From Fontibacillus panacisegetis (GTDB taxonomy: Bacteria; Bacillota; Bacilli; Paenibacillales; Paenibacillaceae), in NCBI RefSeq assembly GCF_900102215.1, contig NZ_FNBG01000001.1:248001-312000 (forward strand): a DNA stretch of 64,000 nucleotides, in the 5' to 3' direction. The notes below the pieces were generated by a model, which saw nothing but the letters and a program-made list of their open reading frames with translations, searched no databases and had not been told where the DNA came from. A program made the translations under genes and the position numbers. Position 1 is the stretch's first letter. The number at the start of each line of letters is the position of its first letter. Positions 8,365 through 17,165 of the stretch are shown here, in pieces.

Positions 8365-9503
8365 AACTAATTGCTTCTGTAATAAAATCATTTAAGGAAA
8401 ATACAAGAGATTGGAAAGTGTTAGCAATGGTCTTGGCGTTTTCCCCTTTTTTTATACTCTTAATAAAGCTATTTTATGGCGGAGCAGCAATTACATATCA
8501 AGTCGGAATCTTAAATTTCGATGAGGGCAAATCATCAACTGAGCTGGTAAAAATGCTTGAGAATACTACGGGTCAAGATGGCCTTGAGCTGTTTAATTTA
8601 AGCCATATAAGCAATGAAGATGAATTAAGGGTAAAAGTTAAAGATAAAACATTAGATATCGGCATTATAATTCCAAACGATTATTCAAGCATCATTTCTG
8701 AAGCCGATGCTAAAAACATGGCGAATCCAGCTGATATCAACTTGTATGGCAGTATGGGAAATACACGTTATACGGTCGCGGCAGTAATGGTTTCTGATGT
8801 CATACTTAAACAAGGACTGAACTCTGCGAAAATAACTCTTCCGTCAGCCATCTCCGAAACCTTTGTTGAAATAAAACCGCCTTTGAACGAATTTGAATGG
8901 TATGTTCCAGGCTTAATATCTCTGGCTGTTTTAATGATTCTTTTTACAGCATCAGCTTCAATTGTGAGAGAAAACGAAAAAAATACACTGACAAGACTGA
9001 AGCTAAGTCGTCTCGGAGCGTTTAATTTTCTATCGGGTATATGTATTGTGCAAGCCGTAGTGGCTATCGCGGCGCTTGTTCTTTCCTACTGGACAGCACT
9101 TGGGCTAGGGTATAGCCCCGCAGGCGAATTTGGCGCTGTACTTTTCGTCGGAATCATTTCAAGCTTTTCTATGGTTGCGATAAGCCTTGTTGTAGCAAGC
9201 TTTCTTAATACAGTTTACGATGTCTTGACCGTTGGATGCTTTCCTTTCTTTATTCTAATGTTTTTCTCGGGCAGTATGTTTCCGCTTCCGAAAATGAATA
9301 TGATTAACATCAACGGGCATTCATTAGGGATTCCGGATATTTTGCCGCTAACCCATACCGCAAATGCATTCAATCAAATCTTGAACTATGGAGCAGGCAT
9401 AACTGACATCCTTTTTGATATTTTTATGATTAGTATTCTTACAGTAATATACTTTGCAATAGGATTGATGCTTTACCAGAAACGCAAGCTTTCCAAAGCA
9501 TAG
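8361..9503 (+). CDS. ABC-2 type transporter permease
   Basis: A 380-residue membrane subunit with one N-terminal transmembrane helix (VLAMVLAFSPFFILLIKLFY), an extracytoplasmic domain of roughly 140 residues, and about five C-terminal helices beginning at WYVPGLISLAVLMILFTASA. This is the ABC-2 membrane topology of YhgE/DrrB-like exporters. Start ATG overlaps the ATPase stop (ATGA). It completes the TetR-controlled efflux operon; the exported compound is unknown. Confidence 0.9.
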   Translation: MKLIASVIKSFKENTRDWKVLAMVLAFSPFFILLIKLFYGGAAITYQVGILNFDEGKSSTELVKMLENTTGQDGLELFNLSHISNEDELRVKVKDKTLDIGIIIPNDYSSIISEADAKNMANPADINLYGSMGNTRYTVAAVMVSDVILKQGLNSAKITLPSAISETFVEIKPPLNEFEWYVPGLISLAVLMILFTASASIVRENEKNTLTRLKLSRLGAFNFLSGICIVQAVVAIAALVLSYWTALGLGYSPAGEFGAVLFVGIISSFSMVAISLVVASFLNTVYDVLTVGCFPFFILMFFSGSMFPLPKMNMININGHSLGIPDILPLTHTANAFNQILNYGAGITDILFDIFMISILTVIYFAIGLMLYQKRKLSKA

Positions 9504-9518
9504 TTATTAGAAGATAAT

Positions 9519-9873
9519 AAGGGGCCGTCCCAAAAGTAGGTTTAGTGTCAAAACTAGAAATAGCGGTGCAAGTAAGTTGATTCCTGCACTGCTTGACCCC
9601 GCCACATTCTATGCCCGTATCTCATGTGTAATAGTGTCATGCTGCGGAATTCCTGAAATTCCTGTAAATGTGCAGGCTTTCTCTAAGGATTCTCCTCAAA
9701 CTAGTCTATTCTGAACCATATTCCTGCATTTTTGCAGGAATATGGTTCATCCTTTCATGGCTACTTTTATAAAACTGTATTTTTGCAGCTTTTCCTGATA
9801 TTTTGCCTTTCCATTGCTAAGAAGCGCCCCTCAAACTCAAAGTTATCTTAGATAACTTTTGGGACAGCCCCTT
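9519..9873. mobile_element. MITE-like element with terminal inverted repeats
   Basis: A ~355-bp non-coding block bounded by near-perfect inverted ends: AAGGGGCCGTCCCAAAAGT at 9519-9537 and ACTTTTGGGACAGCCCCTT at 9855-9873. Inside are a 16-bp perfect inverted repeat with a 3-base loop (9713-9747, arms starting GAACCATATTCC) and AAAGTTATC/GATAACTTT at 9839-9859. GGGGCTGTCCCAAAA-like ends recall those of some Firmicute insertion sequences (from memory, IS1182-type). No transposase frame is present, so this is a MITE or the deleted remains of an IS. The hairpins may also terminate the converging operons on both sides. This explains most of the gene-free stretch 9504-9913. Confidence 0.55.
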
Positions 9874-9913
9874 GATTTTTTACATTTCACGCCAACAGCC
9901 ACTTGGTTGCGCA

Positions 9914-11029
9914 TCACAAGCTGCTTTCCGTATCCAACCTGAGTCGAACCGTAAACATCGTCCTGCCCTCATCACTTTCTACGGTAATGGAGCCATGATG
10001 CAGATCCACGATATGCTTGGCAATAGCAAGCCCAATGCCCGAGCCTCCGGTATGCGTGGAGCGGGATTTCTCGACCCGGTAGAATCGATCGAACAAATGC
10101 GGCAAGTCAGCCTCAGGTATAGGCTCACCGTAATTAATGACCTCCGTGATGACCTCACGGCCTTCAACTCGTCCACGAATATCAATATATTTGCCTTCGC
10201 TGCCATAGCGAATTGCATTCGTTATAAGATTCTCGTATACTCTCCGCAGTTTATCCCCATCGGCGATAATAAACAGCTGCTGTCCTCCCATAAAAACACG
10301 ACATTCCATGCCATGCTCCTGAAGCTCCCAGCCAAAATGAGCCGTAATCTGATGCATCATCTCGACCAGATTAATTCTATTTTTCACGAGCTGCATCTCT
10401 TTATTTTGTAATCTCGTATATTCGAACAAGTCTTGAAGAAGCTGCTTCAGCCTGATGGACTCTTCATAAGCCATATTTACATAGTAACGAAGTTCCACTT
10501 CATCTCTGTATTTATCCTGCTCAATAAGTCCAAGATATCCGGTAATTGAGGTAAGCGGTGTTCGCAAATCATGGGAAACGTTCGTGACCAATTCATTTTT
10601 GGTCTGTTCAGCGCGCCGCTCTTCCTCCATCGAGATTCGAATTCGATCCACCATACGGTTAATATCCGTAGCAAGCTGTCCTAATTGCCCTACGTTCTCA
10701 ATCGTAATTTTGGTAACAGAGCCCTCCTCAACCTGATGGACCTCCTCGATCAGCTGTTGCAAATATTTCTTTTCATGCCGTCTTGCACTGCGTCTATAGA
10801 AATATAAAGCGAACAGCAGCAATAACGGAACTCCTGCATAATAATATACTTCCGGGAACCCGATATTGTAATTGATCCATGTCAGAATAGAATACAATGT
10901 AATATCCGGGAACATAACATAGAACAGTTTTGCAAGAAATACAAGCAGCAGCAAGGAAACTAATGAAGTTACAATAGTCCAGAACAACCAAGTAACAAAA
11001 CGTAGGCTAGCCTTCAATTTTATAGCCAA
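9914..11029 (-). CDS. Sensor histidine kinase, VanS-like
   Basis: A 371-residue membrane kinase. Two transmembrane helices (about residues 12-37 and 62-77) flank a short extracytoplasmic loop of ~25 residues, suggesting sensing within or near the membrane. A HAMP-like linker follows, then the H-box NVSHDLRTPLTS, the N-box NLITNAIRYG, and the G-boxes GGSGIGLAIAKHIVDLH. The start is a TTG inside the response-regulator gene (23-bp overlap), so the two are translationally coupled. The pairing and sequence resemble the VanSR class, but no van resistance genes lie nearby. Confidence 0.92.
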   Translation of the reverse strand: MAIKLKASLRFVTWLFWTIVTSLVSLLLLVFLAKLFYVMFPDITLYSILTWINYNIGFPEVYYYAGVPLLLLFALYFYRRSARRHEKKYLQQLIEEVHQVEEGSVTKITIENVGQLGQLATDINRMVDRIRISMEEERRAEQTKNELVTNVSHDLRTPLTSITGYLGLIEQDKYRDEVELRYYVNMAYEESIRLKQLLQDLFEYTRLQNKEMQLVKNRINLVEMMHQITAHFGWELQEHGMECRVFMGGQQLFIIADGDKLRRVYENLITNAIRYGSEGKYIDIRGRVEGREVITEVINYGEPIPEADLPHLFDRFYRVEKSRSTHTGGSGIGLAIAKHIVDLHHGSITVESDEGRTMFTVRLRLDTESSL

Positions 11030-11702
11030 CCCCCCATACTGTCCTGATCAGCTTCTCCCCATCCATTTCTTTCTCCAGCTTGTCTCGCAGTCGGCTAATA
11101 TGAACGGTAACCGAATTATTGCTCTCGAAATACTTATCCTTCCAAATCAGCTCAAATATTTCCTCCGAGCTAAATACGCGCCCAGGATGACTCGCAAGCA
11201 AATAGAGGATGCCAAATTCTATCGGCGTAAGTTTAAGAGCGTTCCCTTCAACTGTCGCTGTATGCGTCTCCTTGTCCACTTGAAGTGAGGATATTTTAAT
11301 AATATGCTCCTGCTGCTGCTGAGGAACGGAAACAGCATAGGAAGCTCTTCTTAACAATGACTTTACCCTTGCAACTAACTCTAATGGATTAAAGGGCTTG
11401 ACCATATAATCATCAGCACCCGTCATCAATCCGGTAATTTTATCCATATCTCCATCTTTTGCACTCAGCATTAGAATCGGAGTTGTTCTCGTCTCTCTTA
11501 TTCGAAGACAAACCGTAATGCCATCGAGTCCTGGCATCATAACATCAAGAACCACCAGATCGATCGCTTCTATATCCATCATCTCAAGTGCTTTATAACC
11601 ATCATCAGCCTTAAATACGGTATAACCTTCGTTCAGTAAATAAATCTCTATTAGCTTAGCAATTTTCTCATCATCATCTACGATTAGAATTTGTTTACCC
11701 AT
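11007..11702 (-). CDS. OmpR/PhoB-family response regulator, VanR-like
   Basis: A 231-residue regulator. The receiver domain has DDDEK, the phospho-acceptor aspartate in LVVLDVMMPGLDG, the LSAK threonine/serine switch region and MVKPF lysine. The C-terminal winged helix ends RTVWGVGYKIEG. I chose ATG 11702 (AAGGATGAG seven bases upstream); an ATG 12 bases earlier sits directly on that site. Partner of the overlapping histidine kinase. Confidence 0.93.
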   Translation of the reverse strand: MGKQILIVDDDEKIAKLIEIYLLNEGYTVFKADDGYKALEMMDIEAIDLVVLDVMMPGLDGITVCLRIRETRTTPILMLSAKDGDMDKITGLMTGADDYMVKPFNPLELVARVKSLLRRASYAVSVPQQQQEHIIKISSLQVDKETHTATVEGNALKLTPIEFGILYLLASHPGRVFSSEEIFELIWKDKYFESNNSVTVHISRLRDKLEKEMDGEKLIRTVWGVGYKIEG

Positions 11703-11798
11703 TCGTATACTCATCCTTTTATATGAACTTACTCTACATCATAATACCACGAGAATATGATATCATGAGTAATCATCCAAATGATGACAAAATTATCA

Positions 11799-12863
11799 TT
11801 ATAGAGGTATCCTTACTGTAAACACAGTTCCTTCACCTGACTTGGATGATACTGTAATGGTTCCATGATGAATATCGACGATTTTTTTTACAATGGATAA
11901 TCCAAGCCCACTGCCACCCTCATTACGATTTCTGGATTTATCTGCTTTATAGAAGCGTTCAAATATGTAAAGCTGATCGCTCTGAGAAATACCGATCCCA
12001 TTATCTGCTACAGTAACTACAGCGAATTGACCTATTTTTTTCAGGGTTAGCGTTATTGTGCCTTCATTAGGGGTAAATTTGATGCTATTATGCAGTAGAT
12101 TACTCCATACCTGAACTAATAGATCCTCTGCTCCCTCTACTTCCACAGACCCCAGCTCCAAATCTACCTGCACACCCTTATTCATCCACTGAGGTTCACT
12201 TGCCAATACTACTGATCGAATTTGCCCATCCAGACGAAAACGGTTCATTGCAAAGGAAATGTTATCCACCTCAAGTGAGGAAAGCTTTAACAGGTTATTA
12301 CTTAACTGAGACAATCTGCGACTTTCCCCCTCGATGATATCCAAATAATGCGTTCTTTGCGTTTCAGACAATTCCGAGCTTCGAAGAGCACTTGCAAAGC
12401 CGCTAATAGAAGTTAGTGGGGATTGAATTTCATGAGATACATTAGAAATAAAATCCTGTCGCATCGTTTCCATTCTGGACAGCTCTCTGGCCATTTCGTT
12501 CACACTATTAATTATTTTTTTGTATTCTTCGTATTCTCCGAATACGCTTGGCTTATCCTCCAGCTTTACTGAAAAATCCCCTTTAGATATTTTCCGCATC
12601 GCTTCTATGATAGAGGTGAGGATCGCAACCTGTTTGTTCCGATATAATAACCCGATCAGTATCATCACTATAAAAAATATGACCACTCCAACTATCACAT
12701 CGATCAACTGAACGATATAATCCCATGAAGGTGTTCCGACTCTCTGATATACCGCACGGGTTATATAGGTAGCGCCTGTCCATGATGCAGACAGGATCAG
12801 TATAACGATCGTGAACTGCAGGATATTGTTAAGTACGAACCATATTTTTTTCCAAACTTTCAT
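11799..12863 (-). CDS. Sensor histidine kinase with HAMP domain
   Basis: A 354-residue kinase. Two transmembrane helices (about 10-32 and 50-72) enclose a very short outside loop. HAMP follows (RNKQVAILTSIIEAMRKISKGDFSVKL), then H-box NVSHEIQSPLTS, N-box NLLHNSIKFTPNEG, and GGSGLGLSIVKKIVDIHHG. The tiny sensor loop is typical of intramembrane-type kinases that work with ABC exporters. It starts one base within the stop of its response regulator, and a BmrA-like exporter lies just upstream, supporting a common detoxification role. Confidence 0.93.
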   Translation of the reverse strand: MKVWKKIWFVLNNILQFTIVILILSASWTGATYITRAVYQRVGTPSWDYIVQLIDVIVGVVIFFIVMILIGLLYRNKQVAILTSIIEAMRKISKGDFSVKLEDKPSVFGEYEEYKKIINSVNEMARELSRMETMRQDFISNVSHEIQSPLTSISGFASALRSSELSETQRTHYLDIIEGESRRLSQLSNNLLKLSSLEVDNISFAMNRFRLDGQIRSVVLASEPQWMNKGVQVDLELGSVEVEGAEDLLVQVWSNLLHNSIKFTPNEGTITLTLKKIGQFAVVTVADNGIGISQSDQLYIFERFYKADKSRNRNEGGSGLGLSIVKKIVDIHHGTITVSSKSGEGTVFTVRIPL

Positions 12864-13543
12864 TAGCTCTCTCCTGCTTCGAGTCGATATCCAAGCCCAC
12901 GAATCGTTCTAATTCTAAAATGAAACCGATCCTCAGGAAACCTCTCCCGAAGTCGATTAATATGCACATCGAGCGTTCGTTCATTCCCTTCGAAATCATA
13001 GCCCCATATGTCCTCAATCAGGCTCTCCCGAGACATAGTTCTGCCAGAATTGCTCCCTAACCGGAATAGCAGCTCAAATTCTTTAAGGGGCAGCGTAAAG
13101 CTGTCCCGCCCCTTTGTAACTTCAAAGGTTTTCCGATTCATTTGAAGCTCACCAATAGAAACAATTTGTGAAGCTATCACCTGATAACGTTTAAGAAGCG
13201 CCTTGACTCTGGCAACAAGCTCGGCAGGCTCAAACGGCTTCACTAAATAATCATCCGTTCCAAGATCAAAACCCTTCACAATCTGCCTGGTTTCGCCTTT
13301 TGCCGATAGCATAAGCAATGGTAAATCATATAACCGCCTGATCTCGACACACAAATCCCAGCCATCCATATTGGGCATCATAATGTCCAGAATGACAAGA
13401 TTTATTTTCTCCTTCTCCAGAACAGAAAGGGCCTCGATTCCATCACCTGCTTCACTTACAGCTTCCATACCAGCTTGAACTAAAAATACCTTAACAAGCT
13501 CCCTAATATGAGGATCATCATCAACCACAAGAATTTTTGCCAT
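12863..13543 (-). CDS. OmpR/PhoB-family response regulator
   Basis: A 226-residue regulator with VVDDDPHIRELV, acceptor aspartate in LVILDIMMPNMDGWD, LSAKGE and LVKPFEP in the receiver, and a C-terminal winged helix ending RIRTIRGLGYRLE. ATG 13543 has AAAGGA nine bases upstream; an ATG at 13552 abuts that site. The gene follows the ABC exporter stop by 23 bases and shares TAATG with the kinase, so exporter, regulator and kinase probably form one operon. Confidence 0.93.
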   Translation of the reverse strand: MAKILVVDDDPHIRELVKVFLVQAGMEAVSEAGDGIEALSVLEKEKINLVILDIMMPNMDGWDLCVEIRRLYDLPLLMLSAKGETRQIVKGFDLGTDDYLVKPFEPAELVARVKALLKRYQVIASQIVSIGELQMNRKTFEVTKGRDSFTLPLKEFELLFRLGSNSGRTMSRESLIEDIWGYDFEGNERTLDVHINRLRERFPEDRFHFRIRTIRGLGYRLEAGES

Positions 13544-13566
13544 TTCATTCATTCCTTTGTTTCATG

Positions 13567-15339
13567 TTAAGCCTTCTCAGCAAGCTGAAGCTGCTGTGTT
13601 GCGAATTTGCGGTACATCGCATGATGCTGCAATAATTGTTCATGCGTTCCTTTTCCGGTCACTTTTCCTTTTTCGATAAAAACGATTTGATCAGCTCCAA
13701 CCACTGTAGACAGTCTGTGAGCAATTACCATAGTTGTACGTCCTTGCATCAAATTATTCAATGCTTGCTGTACAACCGTCTCTGAGTGACTATCGAGACT
13801 TGAGGTAGCTTCATCAAGCATCAAAATTTTAGGATTCCTCAGCAATGCCCGTGCAATGGCAATACGTTGCCTTTGTCCTCCTGACAGCTTCACCCCGCGT
13901 TCACCTACATCAGTATCAAAGCCGTCGGGCAAATCTTGAATAAAACCATCAGCATAAGCCATTTCCGCCGCCTTGCGCAGCTCTTCGTCACTTATCTCCC
14001 GCTGGGCACCATAACATAAATTGTCCCGAATCGTACCCGCGATCATCGGGCTATCCTGAGAAACATATCCGATATTTTCACGCCAGGAACGAAGCGAAAA
14101 ATCTTCGATAGACTCATCAGCTAACGCAACCCGACCCTCCTGTGGAAGATAGAATCGCTCTAAAAGGGAAAATAATGTAGTTTTTCCACTGCCGCTCGGA
14201 CCGACTACAGCCGTAATCGTACCTGGCTCCATACGAAAACTTACGTTTTGCAACACCGGCTCATTATCTTTATATCCAAAGGATAGATTTTCAATGGTTA
14301 CAGCATGATTGCCATCCTTAACAGCTTTGCCGGAACCAAAGTTCTCTTCATCCTCCTCGAGCGTTGAGATAATCCGTTCCGTTGCCCCAATAGATTTCTG
14401 GAACTGGGTAAAAAACGTCGTTAACTGCGTCATTGGCATCACGATTTGAACTAAATACAAAATAAATGCGACCAGTTCTCCCGCCGTAAGAGCACCCGTT
14501 GACACCTGCATCCCGCCATATCCAATTACTACAACGAGCAGCATCATAAGAACTACCGACACAATCGGCCCAATCCACGCCATCACTAGTCCTTCACGGA
14601 TTCCATACGATAATAATTTGGTGATTCCTCTATTTCCGTTGCCATACTCCTTATCCTCAGCGTTAGATGCTTTAACCAGTCTGATTTCGCTCAGAACCTG
14701 ATTCAGTATTGAAGCTAGTGAAGCTGTTTCATCCTGCATTCCGAGTGAAATTTTGTACATCTTCCTGCCGAGTGGAGCTATGATCAAAGCCGATAGCGGG
14801 ATTACTATAAACATAATCAACGTCATTTGCCAATTCAAGTACAAGAGTACTGCAATGGAGCCAATAATCGAAATAATTCCACTGAAAAAGCTAGCTAAAT
14901 GCTCTGAAATAAATGTTTTGATAACCCCAGTATCATTTGTCATTCTACTTACAGATTCACCTGAGTGATGATTATCAAAATAACGAACCGGAAGTACTAG
15001 CAGCTTCTTCCACAAACGATCACGAAGAGCGGCAACGATTTTCTGTCCAATATAATTGAACAAGAAAATAGAAATCCCCCCTGCAAGCGTCTGAAGAGTG
15101 AACGCCGCCACAAGTGCAATAATCTGAGTACGATCCAAAGAGGCTAATGAAAATCCATCTACTATATTTTTTGTAACCATAGGAATCACTAAGGATACAA
15201 GCGTTGAAATGACGCTAAGCAGCAATGCTGTAGTAAACAGTGCGACCGAAGGTTTTGCTTCCCTCAGCAAACGAATGAAGGAACCAGCACCTCCACTACG
15301 CCTGATTTGATCCTTTAGCCCGTTATCTTTCATCATCAT
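13567..15339 (-). CDS. ABC transporter, fused transmembrane and ATP-binding domains, BmrA/LmrA-like multidrug type
   Basis: A 590-residue half-transporter. Six transmembrane helices occupy about residues 30-320. The nucleotide-binding domain has Walker A GPSGSGKTT, Q-loop VSQDS, signature LSGGQRQR, Walker B ILMLDEATSSLD and H-loop AHRLS, so the site is canonical and the protein probably works as a homodimer. Closest recalled family is B. subtilis BmrA (YvcC), a multidrug exporter. The start lies in a row of three ATGs after GAGGGG. It heads the exporter-regulator-kinase operon. Confidence 0.92.
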   Translation of the reverse strand: MMMKDNGLKDQIRRSGGAGSFIRLLREAKPSVALFTTALLLSVISTLVSLVIPMVTKNIVDGFSLASLDRTQIIALVAAFTLQTLAGGISIFLFNYIGQKIVAALRDRLWKKLLVLPVRYFDNHHSGESVSRMTNDTGVIKTFISEHLASFFSGIISIIGSIAVLLYLNWQMTLIMFIVIPLSALIIAPLGRKMYKISLGMQDETASLASILNQVLSEIRLVKASNAEDKEYGNGNRGITKLLSYGIREGLVMAWIGPIVSVVLMMLLVVVIGYGGMQVSTGALTAGELVAFILYLVQIVMPMTQLTTFFTQFQKSIGATERIISTLEEDEENFGSGKAVKDGNHAVTIENLSFGYKDNEPVLQNVSFRMEPGTITAVVGPSGSGKTTLFSLLERFYLPQEGRVALADESIEDFSLRSWRENIGYVSQDSPMIAGTIRDNLCYGAQREISDEELRKAAEMAYADGFIQDLPDGFDTDVGERGVKLSGGQRQRIAIARALLRNPKILMLDEATSSLDSHSETVVQQALNNLMQGRTTMVIAHRLSTVVGADQIVFIEKGKVTGKGTHEQLLQHHAMYRKFATQQLQLAEKA

Positions 15340-15385
15340 TCTTCCCCTCTCTATCTATAGAAATTAATTCTCACAAGATATAGGA

Positions 15386-15424
15386 AAAGAATAAACCCGT
15401 TATATTAACTGAAGTTAAACGGGT
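15386..15424 (-). terminator. Intrinsic terminator after mgtC
   Basis: On the minus strand ACCCGTT/AACGGGT, extended by an inner AGTTAA-type pairing, is followed by TTTATTCTTTT. It lies 14 bases after the MgtC-family stop. Confidence 0.75.
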
Positions 15425-15437
15425 CAATTTAGAACAA

Positions 15438-16157
15438 CTATAAATTTTCAACCTCAACGCTGCTGACATGCTCGATTTTGCGTAGAAAGTGATAGATTTC
15501 AGTCGTATATTCTTTATCAGAAGCTGAAATCACCATATCTACCCGATGACGACCTTCATCCAAGTCCTTAATTTTAAGACGACGTATACGATGCTGAGTA
15601 TACTTGGCTTCACGCCCATGTTCATCTTTACGTTCAATGATTCGAATAAGTTCGGTTACATCTCCGTGATCCTCCATCACGATTTTAATGGATACATCGC
15701 GTTGGTTCAGTTTATAGGGCCCAATCCATTTGATCACATATGGAACAAAATTGACTGAGATGATAAGCAATATTACTGCAAGCGATGCTTCTACATAAAA
15801 GCCTGTTCCTATCGCAATTCCGATCCCTGACGCCGCCCAAATCATCGCAGCCGAGGTCAGACCGGAAATTCCTTCATTACTGCGCCGGAGAATCGCACCT
15901 GCACCGAGAAAACCAATCCCGCTTACGATTTGAGCCGCCAGACGCATCGGGTCCATATTCGGGTGATCCGGGCCTGCAAATTTGGCAAATGCTTCAATCG
16001 AGACTATCGTGACAAGACAGCTTGCTATACAAATGACCATGCTGGTCTTAATGCCTAGCGGCTTTTGCTTCAGCTGACGGTCGATTCCGATAAAAAGTCC
16101 AAATAATAACGCCGTGCACAATTTTATGACCATTTCCCATTCAAAGTTAAAATTCAT
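15438..16157 (-). CDS. MgtC/SapB-family membrane protein
   Basis: A 239-residue protein. The first ~140 residues hold about four or five transmembrane helices and the family motifs GLFIGIDRQLKQKPLGIKTSM and VSGIGFLGAGAILRR...ISGLTSAAMIWAASGIGIAIG. The C-terminal ~85 residues are soluble and resemble the ACT-like tail of MgtC proteins. Family roles include acid and magnesium-limitation adaptation and modulation of ATP synthase; the exact role here is unknown. It is monocistronic with its own terminator; no magnesium riboswitch is recognisable upstream. Confidence 0.9.
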   Translation of the reverse strand: MNFNFEWEMVIKLCTALLFGLFIGIDRQLKQKPLGIKTSMVICIASCLVTIVSIEAFAKFAGPDHPNMDPMRLAAQIVSGIGFLGAGAILRRSNEGISGLTSAAMIWAASGIGIAIGTGFYVEASLAVILLIISVNFVPYVIKWIGPYKLNQRDVSIKIVMEDHGDVTELIRIIERKDEHGREAKYTQHRIRRLKIKDLDEGRHRVDMVISASDKEYTTEIYHFLRKIEHVSSVEVENL

Positions 16158-16297
16158 CGATGATCTTCTCCTCTGTCAGTATAATAATCTATATTATATT
16201 CGTTAACGCAATGTAAAACGCCTTTTCTAACAAGAAAAAGACATTTCAGAGATATAGTTATCATATCCACTGTAATGTCTTTCATTGCATATTTCTT

Positions 16298-16460
16298 CTA
16301 TTTTATTCTTTCGCCACTGCCAGGATCGCGGAGCAGAAAGGTTCCTGCCAACGCTGCTGCTATGGCAATGACTTCCTTGATGGTTGGCAGCCGTTTCATA
16401 TGAACTGCTATATAACATGAAATAAGTACCGGAGCTAAATATTGCAGTACAGTATCCTGC
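16298..16460 (-). pseudogene. C-terminal remnant of a DMT (EamA) family transporter
   Basis: In the minus-strand frame ending at TAG 16300-16298 the translation includes VLQYLAPVLISCYIAVHMKR, followed by LPTIKEVIAIAAALAGTFLL. This is the last two helices of an EamA/DMT permease. There is no start codon, ribosome site or upstream permease sequence, so it is a decayed fragment. An 81-codon ORF in another frame across the same DNA (16227-16472) is a shadow. The rest of the gene-free stretch 16158-16583 shows only the mgtC upstream region and AT-rich sequence. Confidence 0.65.
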
Positions 16461-16583
16461 CTGCTTCTCCATATTCTCTAAAAATTTCTTCTATTCTGTC
16501 TATATGCCATACCTTCTAGGATGGGCTGCTGATAAATTTACTAAACTCATGATGTCTGGCGCCTCACTTAACCAATAATCATA

Positions 16584-17132
16584 TTATCTCAACATTATTA
16601 AAAATTCATATAAACGATCCCTTTGATGCAAATGATGACGATAATGCATTTCTACGAGACTAAACCATTCCTCCGCATTGAGTGATCCTAAACTAGGATG
16701 AGGAACTGTATGCATCGAGGGGAATTGCTGAAGCCGCGGTTCAATTTCCTTCATATTGACCAAGACTCTATTCATCCCCTCTATAAGCTGCTCCTTGTTT
16801 TCCGGATTAACTGGTGTGTATTGAGGAGATGCGGGGACATGGATTCGTACGGGTGGAAATCCTCCAAGCTCGAACACCTGATGTCCTGCATCAGTTTTCT
16901 CACCTTCGTTATTCTCATCCAAATTGTGATCCTGATCCTGATTTAGACAAATGTTAATGTTACTGATCTGCATATACAAGGCACTATTTATCAAATGCTG
17001 GTACATCTGCCCTAGCGACCATTCCGCTTCATTAGGGCTAGTGTTCAATTGCTCTAAGGTAATAAACTGGAGTTCTTCAAGATAAGTATGTGTCAGATCT
17101 TCGAGGCGGTGTAAGGATTGGGTCGTATTCAT
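16584..17132 (-). CDS. DinB-family protein
   Basis: A 182-residue four-helix-bundle protein of the DinB/YfiT type. Histidines of the kind that bind a metal ion are present: WSLGQMYQHLINSA near residue 44 and MHYRHHLHQRDRLYEFL near the end. Members include thiol-dependent transferases and many proteins of unknown role. ATG 17132 follows AAGGGGAAAGCC. It lies 33 bases downstream of a WYL-type regulator and probably shares its transcript. Confidence 0.75.
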   Translation of the reverse strand: MNTTQSLHRLEDLTHTYLEELQFITLEQLNTSPNEAEWSLGQMYQHLINSALYMQISNINICLNQDQDHNLDENNEGEKTDAGHQVFELGGFPPVRIHVPASPQYTPVNPENKEQLIEGMNRVLVNMKEIEPRLQQFPSMHTVPHPSLGSLNAEEWFSLVEMHYRHHLHQRDRLYEFLIMLR

Positions 17133-17165
17133 TGGCTTTCCCCTTTTCTTATTAATGGTTATGGC

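Noticed and set aside
16227..16472. 81-codon minus-strand ORF
   Set aside because: It is out of frame with the recognisable DMT-permease remnant in the same DNA and its translation resembles nothing.
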